From Riptortus pedestris (lineage: Eukaryota; Arthropoda; Insecta; Hemiptera; Alydidae), in NCBI GenBank assembly GCA_019009955.1, contig CM032229.1, positions 6,195,001 to 6,259,000 of the forward strand: a stretch of 64,000 nucleotides of DNA, written 5' to 3'. Made by a program: the position numbers and the translations under genes. Under the pieces are notes generated by a model. It saw nothing but the letters and a program-made list of their open reading frames with translations. It searched no databases and was not told the DNA's origin. Below are positions 35,201 through 44,625 of this stretch, one piece after another. Position 1 is the first letter of the stretch; every line of letters starts with the position of its first letter.

Positions 35201-38200
35201 AAGAAGAAAGTTTTCTTAAAAGAGCTGAAGGAATTCTTTATAAAACAACTACCAAGGTTTGCAACAATTTTAATAGTTTTTTTTTTAATCACTCAAAAAA
35301 TAATTTCTATGACATCAGTATATGGGGCAAATATATGTTTAGAACTTGAATATTAGTGTTAGAATTTCTTTTATACTAGTGTAAATGAAATGATATATAT
35401 TTACATAGGCTTGTGAAATTTTGGTTTTTAGCCGATGTAATTTAAGGGAAATCAGATATTGAGGTTGTACTCATGACATGATTTTCTGAAAATGACTTCT
35501 AAACTACATGATTTTTATTTAATACCACTTCTGATATTTAACCGTTTCATGGAAAATTAAAAATTTTATTAAGTAATGGATGAAATCGGCCTTGAAGGAG
35601 GAGGGAGGGGATAGGTTATATTGTTAATTCAAAAATCTCTGTTATTATTAGACAGATCAAAAACTTTTATATAGTCAATCTTGTTGAAGTTTTAATTTCA
35701 TATAACTATTGTTCTATATAGTTTCCTCTAACTTGAAAATTAAGTGAGTTATTTTTATTTGTTTGGCGTCAGACTTCTATAAACCTCCACATCTCATCCA
35801 ATTTTCACTCTAAGCTCCTCAGTCATATATCATCTCATGTCCAGCAAACACTTTAATTCCAGTTTAAAAATGCTTCTTACTATGGGAGAAATATATAAAA
35901 TGAGAGATGAAATCTGCATATGATATTCCTGCATGTGGGAAATCTGCTTACTTTACACAGGTCTTGCGTGACAAATTTTTTTTTTAGACTTTCTGCTCTA
36001 GTGCTGAAGCATGGATATTTGCCAGGAATATTATTTAATGAAGCTAACTATGTTTTAGCAGATTACCCTTAAGGGAATTCAGTTATTGAGGTTGCATTCA
36101 CTTTTCAGAATTATTTTCGAATGTACACCAATTCTACCTAGTGACTCAAAAAATTGAAGTCAGTTCAAACTAGTATGCATTAATCTGTTAACACTCTATT
36201 GGTGGTCATTGAACTAAAGATTTTATCATATCTTGTAAAATTAAAGACGAAGAGTGGTAAAGACTAAATACGGCTTGGAGGATGAGGGGGTTTAGACTAG
36301 AGTTGAAAAGTAAGTTTTTAAACATTTCTGTTGTAATGTGTTGGATCAAGAAAATGTAATCATTCAATAAACTTCCACTAGAAGCTATTAAGTTATTTAT
36401 TATTATTATTATTATTATTTATTAACGTCCACTTCTTGCAACTCAGGCTATTTAATATGTCACATCTAGTTTATTTTGTATGCTTTGTTTTGCTTTGTTC
36501 GTTGGTAATTAGGATAGTATAAATACAGATTGGGATACCCAGATGATATCATATCATCTGTATACTGTACCCACAGCAGTTAGTTTATTCAGCCCCTTTC
36601 TGACGGATACAATTCTTACAATAATTACAAAATGAAATGAAGATTGTGCTGAAGGCAGGATATAATGATGTTTATGCACTGAATTATTGTTTTAATGTTA
36701 CAGTGGTACCGATGTCAATAATCCAGAAAACAATGAGAAATTTGCTGTCACTACTTTTCAAGTCATTGATACAAATAAGAACAAGGTAAGTGTCAATTTT
36801 TTTTGTGAGTAAAAAGTTGCCAATCCATTTTTTGTTGTTTGGGGCTTCTTTTTTTTTAAAAAAAAAAAAAAAAGAAAAGAAAAGCAAAGTAGTCTGTATT
36901 AACCTAGTCATGTTTTACAGTTTTTAGAAAAGAAAGAGATGCGGCCATTTAGAACTCTGATGACATCGTTCAGCCAGGCAGTGAAACGCTGTGGAAAGAA
37001 ATTCCCCAAGTACTGCGATGTAAACCATGACAGGAAGATAAGTGTCACTGAATGGGTTAATTGCATGGACTCGGAGAGATCTGGAGTTGGTTAGTCATAT
37101 ATATTTATCTATTGCTTTTTTCAACATTCAACCAATTTAGTAGTTACTTGGTAGGTAAGCTGCAAACTTGTGTATGTAATGCCACAAAGAGGTGAGTTCT
37201 ATAAGGGTTATGATGATGCCAAATAAAAGTTAATTTGGATTTTTACTTCGTGACTTCTAACTTCTCTGAAGGAAAACTGAACAATGTTTAATATATGAAA
37301 AATAGGTTAAATTAATCTTTTTGGACTGCATTTGGGAATGGTTATTTTATCTTATGTATACAATTTACATCTTTAATGTTTAAGAAATTAGTAGCAATAA
37401 TACTGAAACTTAGACTACCAATATCAGTAGGATATTCCTCTTAGCAGGTATGGGCTCATTATTTGATAAATAAATCTAATCCTTATTGACAGTCAGAATT
37501 TGGCTGTTAATTATCTTTAGAAAATACAAATGGCAGGATCCATGTATTTATTGTTTCTTTGCACATTCCCACACTTATTCATAGGTATTCTCATTTATTC
37601 ATTCATTTAGTGATTTATTTATTTACAGTCCTAATTCTTATAGACACAATTTAAACACTTTTAGCAGGTGCTACTGTGATCAGTATAATTTGCTGTAATA
37701 CAGTGTCCAATATTAAAATATCCCAAATTTTAAAAGGTAGTTACAAAAAAACTTAGGAAGATACAGAAAATATATCTTTATTGATGAAGAATTAATTTTA
37801 TACCATTTTAGATTATTTCACTTTAAAAATTATATTTGTTAAATGACATCCTTCATTGTCGACATATTGGCAAAGTCTTTCCTGGAAGTTCTCCATACTT
37901 TTTCGTGTGATTTCTCTTGGATCAGAACCTTGAATTAATGAAGATTGTCATTTCAAGTGTCCCCAAAGAAAAAAAGGAACACAATCATGTTCACCAAGTT
38001 GAAATTGAATCTGAAACGCTTGCTGAGTAGAAATTATAGTACCACGGTTACTAATGAATTCCTTCACAACGAATGCATGATGCTACTAAGCCTAGCCATG
38101 GCACATGCAGTAAATGGAATGTACACTACTTTCAAACAATACCCCCAACCATGTCAGTGCTACCACTACAACTCACACAATGGCTTCTTTGGATACAGGA

Positions 38201-39562
38201 GTTTTTTTTTATCAAAACCTGTATAAATTATAAGATCAACGAAAAGAAAAACTGAAATATATATTACCAGGAGGCATAGGGTCAAATTTTTAAAAATGCT
38301 TTCACTTTATTGAATCTGTTGCATTGCTTTATATTTTCATTAACTCCTCTTCAGGAAGATTTATTAGAATAAAAACCAAGTGTGGGAATGACCGAGGGGT
38401 ACAATCGTCTAAGTCTCAACAAAGCTACTCTAAGGAGATGTCTCCCATAGCTGTTGTCTCACTTAGTTTTTATTTTAAGATGTGTTCCTGAAGTGGTTTT
38501 AATGAAAACGGCAAACACGTGGAACATATTTTTATAAAATGGATTAAATGCTAATATATTAACATCCTGTTTGTGCTTCTGAGGTTAATTATGTTTATTA
38601 TGCTACAGGTTATCAACCATTTTTGCAAGGCTGGTAATTAGTATTTTATTGAATGATTTTGTTACTAAATAATTTCTTATTCCCCTTATGAGAATGAACC
38701 CATACCGTTGGGTTCACTAACACCTCACCTTAACATGGTTAACCTAAACTCCACAGTTAAAGTATAAAGAGTTTTTAAAAATTTGACCATTTACCTCCTA
38801 AAGATATGTATTGAAATATCATTGGGTCATTATCATGTCAAAAACACAATTGATTTCCAAAATCATTTTGTTGCCTAATGAGTTACTTTCATTGGAAGGT
38901 CACATGAGGAGCACACTATTAGGTAAGGATGCATATGGTGAATAAATTGTGAAATTAGCTGGTGCATGTTCCAATCACGCTATTTGCTATTTATAGGAGT
39001 ATGTTCTGTCCTTACTAGTTTTAGGCTAACTGACATTCATCTCATATAGTAGTTACTGTCATCATATTGTAAGAAGAAGGCAATTACTAGCAGGTACTAT
39101 TATAGCGAATTGACGTTTAGGACTGAATAGAAATAATAAAGAAATGGCTGTTAAATGAAATGAAGGCAAGAATATCTATAAATGGATATTAGAAGGACTG
39201 AAAAAACACACATGTAGATCCTAGAGAAGCTTACATTTTCTACTCAGAATAATGATCCAAATTCCATCTTCATCATCATCAACAGAGATACATATTTAGT
39301 GAATCACTTTTTACTACTATACTCCGAGATAATAAAGTGCTTTTGGAAATCATTTGAGTTTTTGCTAGTGTTCCACCTTTCAAATTTTTGAGAGAAGTTA
39401 AGAAAGGACATAGCATCGCTATTGTCATTTTATATGGTTCATCAGTTTTGAGAAGACCTTTAATGTATTATTTATGTTTCAGGCATGACAGTCAGCCCGA
39501 GTCCCCAAAGGAAAGGACCGAATCCTTTGGAAACAATTCTCAAACCAGATGATGATGACTGA
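25395..39562 (+). CDS. Smoc: SMOC-family secreted modular calcium-binding protein (3' part of gene, 12 exons)
   Basis: The exons join as 25395-25592, 27972-28019, 28107-28214, 30585-30815, 31129-31197, 32872-32943, 33568-33693, 34004-34114, 35187-35256, 36704-36785, 36921-37089 and 39483-39562. They give one open frame of about 453 complete codons ending in TGA, and every junction is AG/GT. Domain order is thyroglobulin type-1 repeat, basic linker plus Cys-rich helix, EF-hand pair, Lys/Pro-rich linker, second thyroglobulin repeat, second EF-hand pair, acidic tail (PDDDD). Both TY repeats have six cysteines and the CWCV core; all four EF loops keep an acidic first residue and Glu at position 12. 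This matches SMOC1/2 and Drosophila magu/pentagone, which are extracellular BMP/Dpp modulators that bind heparan sulphate; that role is inferred from the family. The first exon begins inside a codon (phase 1), so the signal peptide and any Kazal domain lie upstream and were not found. Family assignment is firm; the exact orthologue is likely but unproven. Confidence 0.92.
27392..27452 (+). mobile_element. SINE 3' fragment in Smoc intron
   Basis: TATGTAGATAACCCATTCCA then ATTAGC and GTGGGCATTAATAAATAACA is the SINE 3' block and tail. It lies in the 2.38-kb intron between 25592 and 27972; the rest of that intron is AT-rich with no gene. Confidence 0.65.
27972..28019 (+). CDS. Smoc: Smoc exon: basic linker after first TY repeat
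   Basis: A 48-base exon between TTTCACCAG and GTAAATG, phase 1 at both ends. It encodes GKLTKLKNAKGQHRRK, a strongly basic linker. It is supported by frame continuity with both neighbours, good splice sites and an intron of only 87 bases to the next exon. The basic run would suit binding to heparan sulphate, but that is inference. Confidence 0.82.
28107..28214 (+). CDS. Smoc: Smoc exon: Cys-containing helical segment before first EF-hand pair
   Basis: The exon lies between TATTTTAG and GTAAGTC, phase 1 at both ends. It reads ACGKVEKIKFINNLVRKC and continues with three Cys in all after the first. The start resembles the GCP..KK..FL segment that opens the extracellular calcium-binding domain of SMOC proteins, and parallels the GCPEHKKKVFLKEL segment at 35187 in the second half of this same protein. 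Confidence 0.85.
29587..30438 (+). mobile_element. Full-length AGCAGATTTCCC-family element in Smoc intron
   Basis: A-end TTAGCAGATTTCCCTTAAGG then AAAATCAGCTATTGAGGTTG. Family blocks follow in the usual order, with a short TG/TA tract at ~29735 in place of the long (TA)n. The B-end is at 30394-30438 (GGGAAATCTGCTTAATTTAC, GCAGTTCCTTCATGACGGAA; stem-loop damaged). It is about 850 bases, in the 2.37-kb intron before the EF-hand exon. Confidence 0.8.
30585..30815 (+). CDS. Smoc: Smoc exon: first EF-hand pair
   Basis: The exon follows ACATTTTAG and ends at ATAG/GTACGT, phase 1 at both ends. It carries an amphipathic lead (VEWKFKTLDKNS) and two complete EF-hand loops, DKNSDKNLTVDE and DTNKDGTVTFEE, separated by a helix containing RCSRSFINICD. 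Both loops have Asp, Asn/Asp, Asp and Glu at the coordinating positions 1, 3, 5 and 12, so both should bind calcium. Two Cys flank the second loop as in SPARC-type EC domains. An AGCAGATTTCCC-family element ends only about 146 bases upstream of this exon. Confidence 0.95.
30877..30936. repeat. (TA)n microsatellite in Smoc intron
   Basis: Pure TA run in the 313-base intron between the EF-hand exon and the Lys/Pro linker exon. No AGCAGATTTCCC block flanks it. Confidence 0.9.
31129..31197 (+). CDS. Smoc: Smoc exon: Lys/Pro-rich linker
   Basis: A 69-base exon between TTGTTTCAG and GTAATAA, phase 1 at both ends. It encodes VKKQKRKKSKPPPQDGDFGS and three further residues, a highly basic then acidic low-complexity linker between the first EF pair and the second TY repeat. 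It would be a plausible glycosaminoglycan-binding or protease-sensitive hinge (inference). Confidence 0.85.
32167..32256. repeat. (CA)45 microsatellite in Smoc intron
   Basis: Ninety bases of uninterrupted CA in the 1.67-kb intron between 31197 and 32872, the longest perfect dinucleotide run seen in the window. The rest of the intron shows no gene. A short similarity links ~31905-31950 and ~33275-33312 (CTAGTTATTTCA..TGAAATGGCAGAT). Confidence 0.92.
32872..32943 (+). CDS. Smoc: Smoc exon: acidic linker
   Basis: A 72-base exon between TATTTTAG and GTATTGT, phase 1 at both ends. It encodes GLPLLNAQLTPAEETLPERK followed by DEHE. No domain is recognised. Support is the open frame, matching phase and good splice sites. 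The preceding 1.67-kb intron carries a (CA)45 tract. Confidence 0.78.
33568..33693 (+). CDS. Smoc: Smoc exon: second thyroglobulin repeat, N-terminal half
   Basis: The exon lies between TTTCTAG and GTAATTT, phase 1 at both ends. It encodes the first half of a TY1 repeat with GSDCLTDR, LPQCTPDGRYQKVQC and YKSTG; cysteines 1 to 3 are present. It stops just before the CWCV core, which lies in the next exon. The first TY repeat is intact in a single exon, so the two repeats differ in intron structure. Confidence 0.93.
34004..34114 (+). CDS. Smoc: Smoc exon: second thyroglobulin repeat, C-terminal half
   Basis: The exon lies between GTTCACAG and GTAAACA, phase 1 at both ends. It begins GYCWCVNEDTGKPIPGTS and ends after PNCDALQLPLRPMK, supplying cysteines 4 to 6 of the TY1 repeat. 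Joined to 33568-33693 it gives a complete repeat very like that of vertebrate SMOC proteins (CWCV..DTG.PIPGTS). Confidence 0.94.
35187..35256 (+). CDS. Smoc: Smoc exon: start of second calcium-binding domain
   Basis: The exon follows TATTTCAG and reads GCPEHKKKVFLKELKEFFIK then QLP plus two bases of a Ser codon. The donor is AAG/GTTTGC, phase 2, weaker than the others. The GCP..KK..FL opening is the usual start of the SMOC C-terminal EC domain. The assignment of this donor is supported by the next exon, which restores the frame. Confidence 0.85.
35427..35980 (+). mobile_element. AGCAGATTTCCC-family element in Smoc intron, internally deleted
   Basis: Worn A-end (TTAGCCGATGTAATTTAAGG, GAAATCAGATATTGAGGTTG), shortened body, and B-end at 35936-35980 (GTGGGAAATCTGCTTACTTT, ACACAGGTCTTGCGTGAC). 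Confidence 0.72.
36054..36455. mobile_element. Truncated AGCAGATTTCCC element joined to a SINE tail, in Smoc intron
   Basis: A second plus A-end (TTTAGCAGATTACCCTTAAG) starts at ~36054 and runs to ~36390. There a minus-oriented SINE fragment takes over (ATTATTATTATTATTTATTA, ACGTCCACTTCTTGCAACTC). Confidence 0.65.
36704..36785 (+). CDS. Smoc: Smoc exon: first half of third EF-hand
   Basis: The exon lies between ATGTTACAG and AAG/GTAAGTG, entry phase 2 and exit phase 0. It encodes GTDVNNPENNEKFAVTTFQV and IDTNKNK. The last residues are the first six positions of an EF-hand loop (D-T-N-K-N-K), so the following 135-base intron cuts the loop in two. Confidence 0.88.
36921..37089 (+). CDS. Smoc: Smoc exon: rest of third and all of fourth EF-hand
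   Basis: The exon follows TTTTACAG and ends at TTG/GTTAGTC, exit phase 1. It completes the split EF loop (FLEKKE), then RPFRTLMTSFSQAVKRCGKK, KYCD, the loop DVNHDRKISVTE and WVNCMD. The C-x8-C spacing before the last loop and the Cys after it match the SMOC EC domain. The fourth loop has Asp, Asn, Asp and Glu at positions 1, 3, 5 and 12. Confidence 0.93.
37735..37940 (-). pseudogene. Possible DDE-transposase C-terminal relic in Smoc intron
   Basis: The minus strand at 37830-37930 reads REITRKSMENFQERLCQYVD, NEGCHLTNIIFK. The pattern IT...M.NF.ERL..C(Y)....G.HL..IIFK resembles the C-terminus of IS630/Tc1-like transposases seen in many insect repeats. The upstream frame is broken. The match is by pattern only. 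Confidence 0.4.
38230..39482. other. Last Smoc intron, no further gene seen
   Basis: AT-rich intron sequence without coding motif or recognised repeat. Short frames at 37945-38255 are open but show nothing recognisable. Confidence 0.5.
39483..39562 (+). CDS. Smoc: Smoc terminal exon with stop codon
   Basis: The exon follows TATGTTTCAG and reads GMTVSPSPQRKGPNPLETIL then KPDDDD and TGA at 39560-39562. Phase 1 entry matches the preceding donor. It is a short low-complexity C-terminal tail after a 2.39-kb intron. It lacks a recognisable domain, so it rests on frame, splice site and the stop followed by AT-rich 3' sequence. Confidence 0.82.
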
Positions 39563-39878
39563 AAATAAATATATTTATAAAATGGTGTATTTTTTTAATT
39601 TTGTGAAAGAAAAACTATTTTACTATTGTACAAATTTTGAAAGTATTAAATGATAAAGTACTGAGTCTTTAAGCAAATTAATTCTACTCGAGTAACAAAG
39701 TATTTTTAAAGAATATGACATTGTTTTTAGAATTTTAAGACTATTAAAACTTTTGAGAACTATTTGTTTCATTGAGTAGTTACATCAGTCAAAGATTTTC
39801 ACAAATTGTCCAATTATTTGTATATGTTAATATGTTCTGTGAGAAATATTTATATAAAACGTAATAGTTTTAAATAAA
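39563..39878 (+). other. Smoc 3' untranslated region with candidate poly(A) signals
   Basis: AT-rich sequence directly follows the stop. AATAAA occurs at 39564-39569, too close to the stop to be the likely site, and again at 39873-39878 in a run with two overlapping copies. Further AATAAA motifs occur as far as ~43640, so the true 3' end cannot be fixed from sequence. Confidence 0.45.
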
Positions 39879-42800
39879 GTAAATAAAAATTAAATGAAAA
39901 ATAAACATAAAACTGAAGAAACACATTATAAGATTTTTATAATTTTTCAAAAATACTTTGGACATTAAACAATCCTCATTTATTATTAATCAATATAATA
40001 CCTTATGAAAAAAAAAAAAACAACTCATCGAACATATTAAGAATCATTATAAACAGATAAACCATTGGTTACATAATTTGAGATAAATGGATTAAGTCAT
40101 TAAAAATGTATTAATTAAAGTATTAAAAGAGTAAATTACCAGTGAATATAATATTAGTTAAATTTGTTTAATGATATTAAGAGTGACCTGAAATTGTTTA
40201 AATTTAGTAAGATTGATATTAGCATGTAATGTTATACTTGTTTTATGATATCTCATTTTTAAAATCTTTAAAGCTTGAAAAATTTTAATTTATGTTTTTA
40301 AGAATTTGTTAAGTTTTGATAGCTGTGTTCTCAGAACAGTAATTAAATCTCATTTTCTTTGTACTTGATATTTACGCTCTTTATATTTAAAAATGAATAA
40401 TGATTTTTTGTAAAGATTACTTAAAACATGACATTATATTGTTTTTATACTTTAACATGTTCTACTTAGAAAATAATGAATGTGCCAGCGAGTTTACCTC
40501 ATGGCTCACATGTTTTTCGCTAAATGGAAGATTTAAACTATATACTCTAAACGTTTAATCTTTCTTGCTAACACTCATTTTATGCTCAATATCCTTTATA
40601 ATGGCTTTTTAGCAAGTTGAAATGCAATGACGTATTTGAAAACACTGATAAATGTAGTTTTATATTTATTAGATGCAATAAAACAGTATAGCTTCGAACC
40701 AATATAAGGCTTATATAATACTATACAACATTAACAATTAAGACCCCTACATTCAATTACAATACTTCTTTGAACAATGAAACCAGTAAATAATTGAGGA
40801 GGTAGTTGCAAGAACATTTTCATTTGAAATGAAAACAAACTAATTAAAAAAATGTATATTATGAGTTAAATTGATTCATAGCTTTGAATATTTGGTACAT
40901 AACCAAATATAAGTATTCATAAGCAAATTTATAAGTATTTATTAGCAAAAACTTATGAATACTTATAAATAGGGAGTGGTGGGGTTGTCTTCAAATTCCC
41001 AAGCTGTTATTTTGGTGCTAATTCTAAAATTGATCCTGTATAAACTTTGACTTAAAAAAATAAATAAGAAGTTTAATGTACTAATATCTTTTCTTTTTTT
41101 TTCTCTTGTTAAAACCATTAAAACCATAGTAATAGAAGTATGGCCAAGTAAGCAGTTGCACCAATTTTCAACAAATTTAGAATTGAATAAATTATTGAAA
41201 TATCATAGTTATTTAGTTTTATAAGGAATATTATAAAGCTTAAATACTTGTTGGTCATCCTTTGTTTCCACAATTGTTGTTCTTCCCCGTTTCTTTATTC
41301 CTCATTTATTACTTTGCGATTGATTTCATCACAAGGTACTGTATGGCATTTAGCTCGCAGGGTGTATTATATAAAAGCCATTCTCGAGTAAAAAAGCTGT
41401 ATGTTTAGGGTCGTAGTCTAGTTAGAAGATAAAAAGATCCCTCCAACCCTAATTTCTCGCTCTCTGTTTTAATTTTTTTCAAATAACAGATAAACTACAA
41501 TTACTTAATAACAGAGTTACATAATGATTAATACTGCTGTTGTGTCTAGCTCCTCAATTTAAATATTCATTAATTAGTTAAAATTTCTATTAGAAATATT
41601 TTAATCTCTTACTTTCCAAAGATATATCCTATTAGTTTTCATTGTAGATTTAAAGCTCTTAATAAGAGATAGTCTATAGTGAGAACAGTTTTTACTTAAC
41701 GAAACGATGGACTTTATATTTGGTTTGATGGATGTGGAGAAGGGTGTCCCACAAGGTCTACAAAAGATTGTGTGCATTTAAAAATAAATAAATAAAATTT
41801 AAGCATACATATTGGGGTTTGCCTTGTTTAGAATAATACTTAATACAAGATTTTTAATAACGTTCTTGAATCCGTAATATATTGTGCTCTGTCAAGTAAT
41901 ACCACTGCTGATTGAGTTCTACAGCTATAATTCCAAACATTCATTTCAAGTGAACAATACAGTTTAACAAATTAACATTTAAACAATTCATTAATTGATA
42001 CATTTGCATATGGAACAGGAGAAAAGTCCAGGCATGATTTTATTATGTTTAAATCTATCTATATCTTATTACAGTTTTAAAAGAGATTAATGCAAGTTGT
42101 GGTGAAAAAGTGAAAACTTTTCAGTAGAAACAATAAAATGTTTTTCTTGGAACCATGCCACTATATTTAAAAGGAAATACATACAAAACTTAATAATTAA
42201 TAATTCTAATATTTTAATTTAGGAAACATTAAAACTGCAAAAATTAAAACGTTTGACCATTCATATTGAGTTATTCCTATTAATTAAGGGAATGAATAAT
42301 AGAAAAGAAAAACAAATGTTATTGGTTTTTAATATAGTCTGACTTAGGTAAAGTATAATTTTAAATTGTGCTAAGCACTACTTAATTTAAACCTAAGTTG
42401 AGTCAAACTTGACTTAGTTGAAGTACAAAGTGAAAAGAATGTTTGCATTATAACTATTTTACAAAATAAATACTCTTTTGATAAGAGATTCTTTTTTTAA
42501 TTTGAGATAAACACTTTATATGATTATTTTGTTCAGGACAAATAAAATAATGCACATTTACTTTATTTCACCAAACAATGAGTTGCAAATAAATATTACA
42601 TTGTAAAACCACGAGTTGACTGTAACTGACTATTATTATTTAGGAATTAGTAGTTGCTCTGTGAGATACCAATAAAATAATACTATCTGCTGAAATAATA
42701 ATAATACTATCTACTACTACTGAAATATATTTGAAAAAGAAAATGTGAAAATTGGTCCTTGCTAACATCACAATGCCCGGTTTTTAAATTCGAATATTCA

Positions 42801-43690
42801 TTCACATATATTGGTGTCGTAAACAAGAGTTTCCCTTTAAAAAATAAAATAAAATTAAGAAGCCTTATAAAAAACATCTTACAGTGTAAATTTGAAAGAT
42901 CTTGACTCCTAGAGTCCTAGTTAGATAAATTTCCCTCAAAACACAGAAATAAATTTTATTCATTTTCATCCTGTGTATGCTTTATGTGATACATATATCC
43001 CAGAATATTTTTAAAATCTCTGGTTAAAATCACTATAATAAAACTTAAACTATGTGTAACGAAATATCTTTAGAAAGGCAATCATTGAAGATGCGTAATG
43101 AATGCTTAATCAACCTACGATAATAATAGATTAAATAATGAGTTAAATTAGAGAAATTAATTTATATTGATGGATAATTGGATAATAGAAAAAATAAGAA
43201 AAAAAATCTCATTATTTCTTTCTATGAATTATAAAACATTGTGCCTTGGGACCATTGTGTAGGAGAGAAAGTATATGAACGTATTGTAGATATCTCATTG
43301 TATTATAAGAAATATAAACTTGTAAAAAAGGTTACAAAGTTATATGAATTTAATGTATATTATGCGATGTAGTTATTAATGTGTATTTATTGAAAGTATG
43401 TTACCTAAAATAAAAATTAATTTTTTTTTATCCTCTTAACTATTTTTATATTGTGTTTATTATTGTAAATATGTGTTTGTAGATCTGTTACTATTTTTTT
43501 TTTTTTACTAATATTATATACGGAAAACTAAAACTGAATGGCTTCCATGATTGTTTTGCACCTCTTACAATTTAATGTTTAAGGAACAAGTATACAAATT
43601 ATATTTGAAAATTATTAACCCTATCTTTTTCAGTTGTAAATAAAATATTCTTATACCTCCAGTATTTTTTTTTATTGTTTTTCCAATCTT
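39879..43690. other. Repeat-poor AT-rich stretch downstream of Smoc
   Basis: About 3.8 kb with no AGCAGATTTCCC blocks, LINE, SINE or long open frame, unlike almost all other non-genic sequence here. Many AATAAA motifs occur, the last near 43640. It may contain a long alternative 3' UTR of Smoc or conserved regulatory DNA. No gene is seen. Confidence 0.5.
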
Positions 43691-43696
43691 ATACAT

Positions 43697-43880
43697 ACCT
43701 TGGGTAAACCTAGAGTAGCGACTTCGATTCCTGCCTGGGCAATAGGAATTTATTTAGTGACGGATTTCATTAAATAAAATAAATAGTCCCACCCTGGCTA
43801 GAAAAGGGTGGTAGCCTGTAGATAACCCGTCCCAATTAGCCTTACTTTCAAGAAGTGGACTTAATAAATAATAATAATGG
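43697..43880 (+). mobile_element. tRNA-like SINE, near complete 3' part
   Basis: AAACCTAGAGTAGCGACTTC then GATTCCTGCCTGGGCAATAG contains a pol III B-box-like GACTTCGATTCCTGCC. It is followed by the body (CCCTGGCTAGAAAAGGGTGG, TAGCCTGTAGATAACCCGTC) and an AATAAATAATAATAAT tail. It aligns along its length with the copies at 46981 (minus) and 58590 (plus). Confidence 0.8.
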
Positions 43881-43884
43881 AACC

Positions 43885-44625
43885 AATGAGTGGGAGGAGA
43901 GGTTTAGAGCGGGAATTTCGAAAATTCGAAATATCTCCGTTATTATTCACCGGATGGAAAAATTGTATAGAACCAATTGTTTCGCAAATAAAATGTACTA
44001 TAAATATTGTGATGTACATTTATGCTCTAACTTTAATATTATCGGATATTTGCATTTTTAGCTTTCAGCATTCAGTAAACCCCAAGTACTACTCATGTCA
44101 TATTAGCCATATGATGAACTACATTATTCCAAGCTTAAATACCAAATGTTGTTTTCATTTAACGTTTACTGTGTATACACAGATATGTGCAAATATGTAG
44201 TATGATGGTGTGAGTAATTAATATTTTGTGGTAGTGAATTGAAAATATTTATTTCTTCTATTCTACACTCGATAATTAACTCTTTCAGTCCACAGTAAAG
44301 GCCATATTAGTTAATAGCTTAAATCGGGGGAATTTGGAAAATTCAAAAGATCTCCGTTATTATTAGTTGTATCCCAAATTGTCATAGAACCAATCTTGTT
44401 AAGCTACTGATGTTCTACAATTGTTGTTCTATACATTTTTTTTGAAATTCAAGTATCAAGTGAGTAATTCGTACGTTCTTCTCTTCACTTTTCAGTACTC
44501 CTCCTCCCACTGCCCCAAATCAGTTTTACATAGAAATATGTATTATGTGGTGACATGAGATTACAATTGTGTTTTACGAGCACGTGGGAATCTGCTTTAT
44601 TAACGTAGCCCCTGCGTGACGCAAT
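43885..44625 (+). mobile_element. AGCAGATTTCCC-family element, A-half replaced by SINE
   Basis: Starts CAATGAGTGGGAGGAGAGGT, continues with the family order and ends in a B-end at 44582-44625 (GTGGGAATCTGCTTTATTAA, CGTAGCCCCTGCGTGACGCA). Confidence 0.72.

Noticed and set aside
35150..35356. Open frame extending the 35187 exon past 35256
   Set aside because: The extension is intronic. The donor at 35256 and the acceptor at 36703 join the EC domain correctly, while the extended frame turns hydrophobic and stops.
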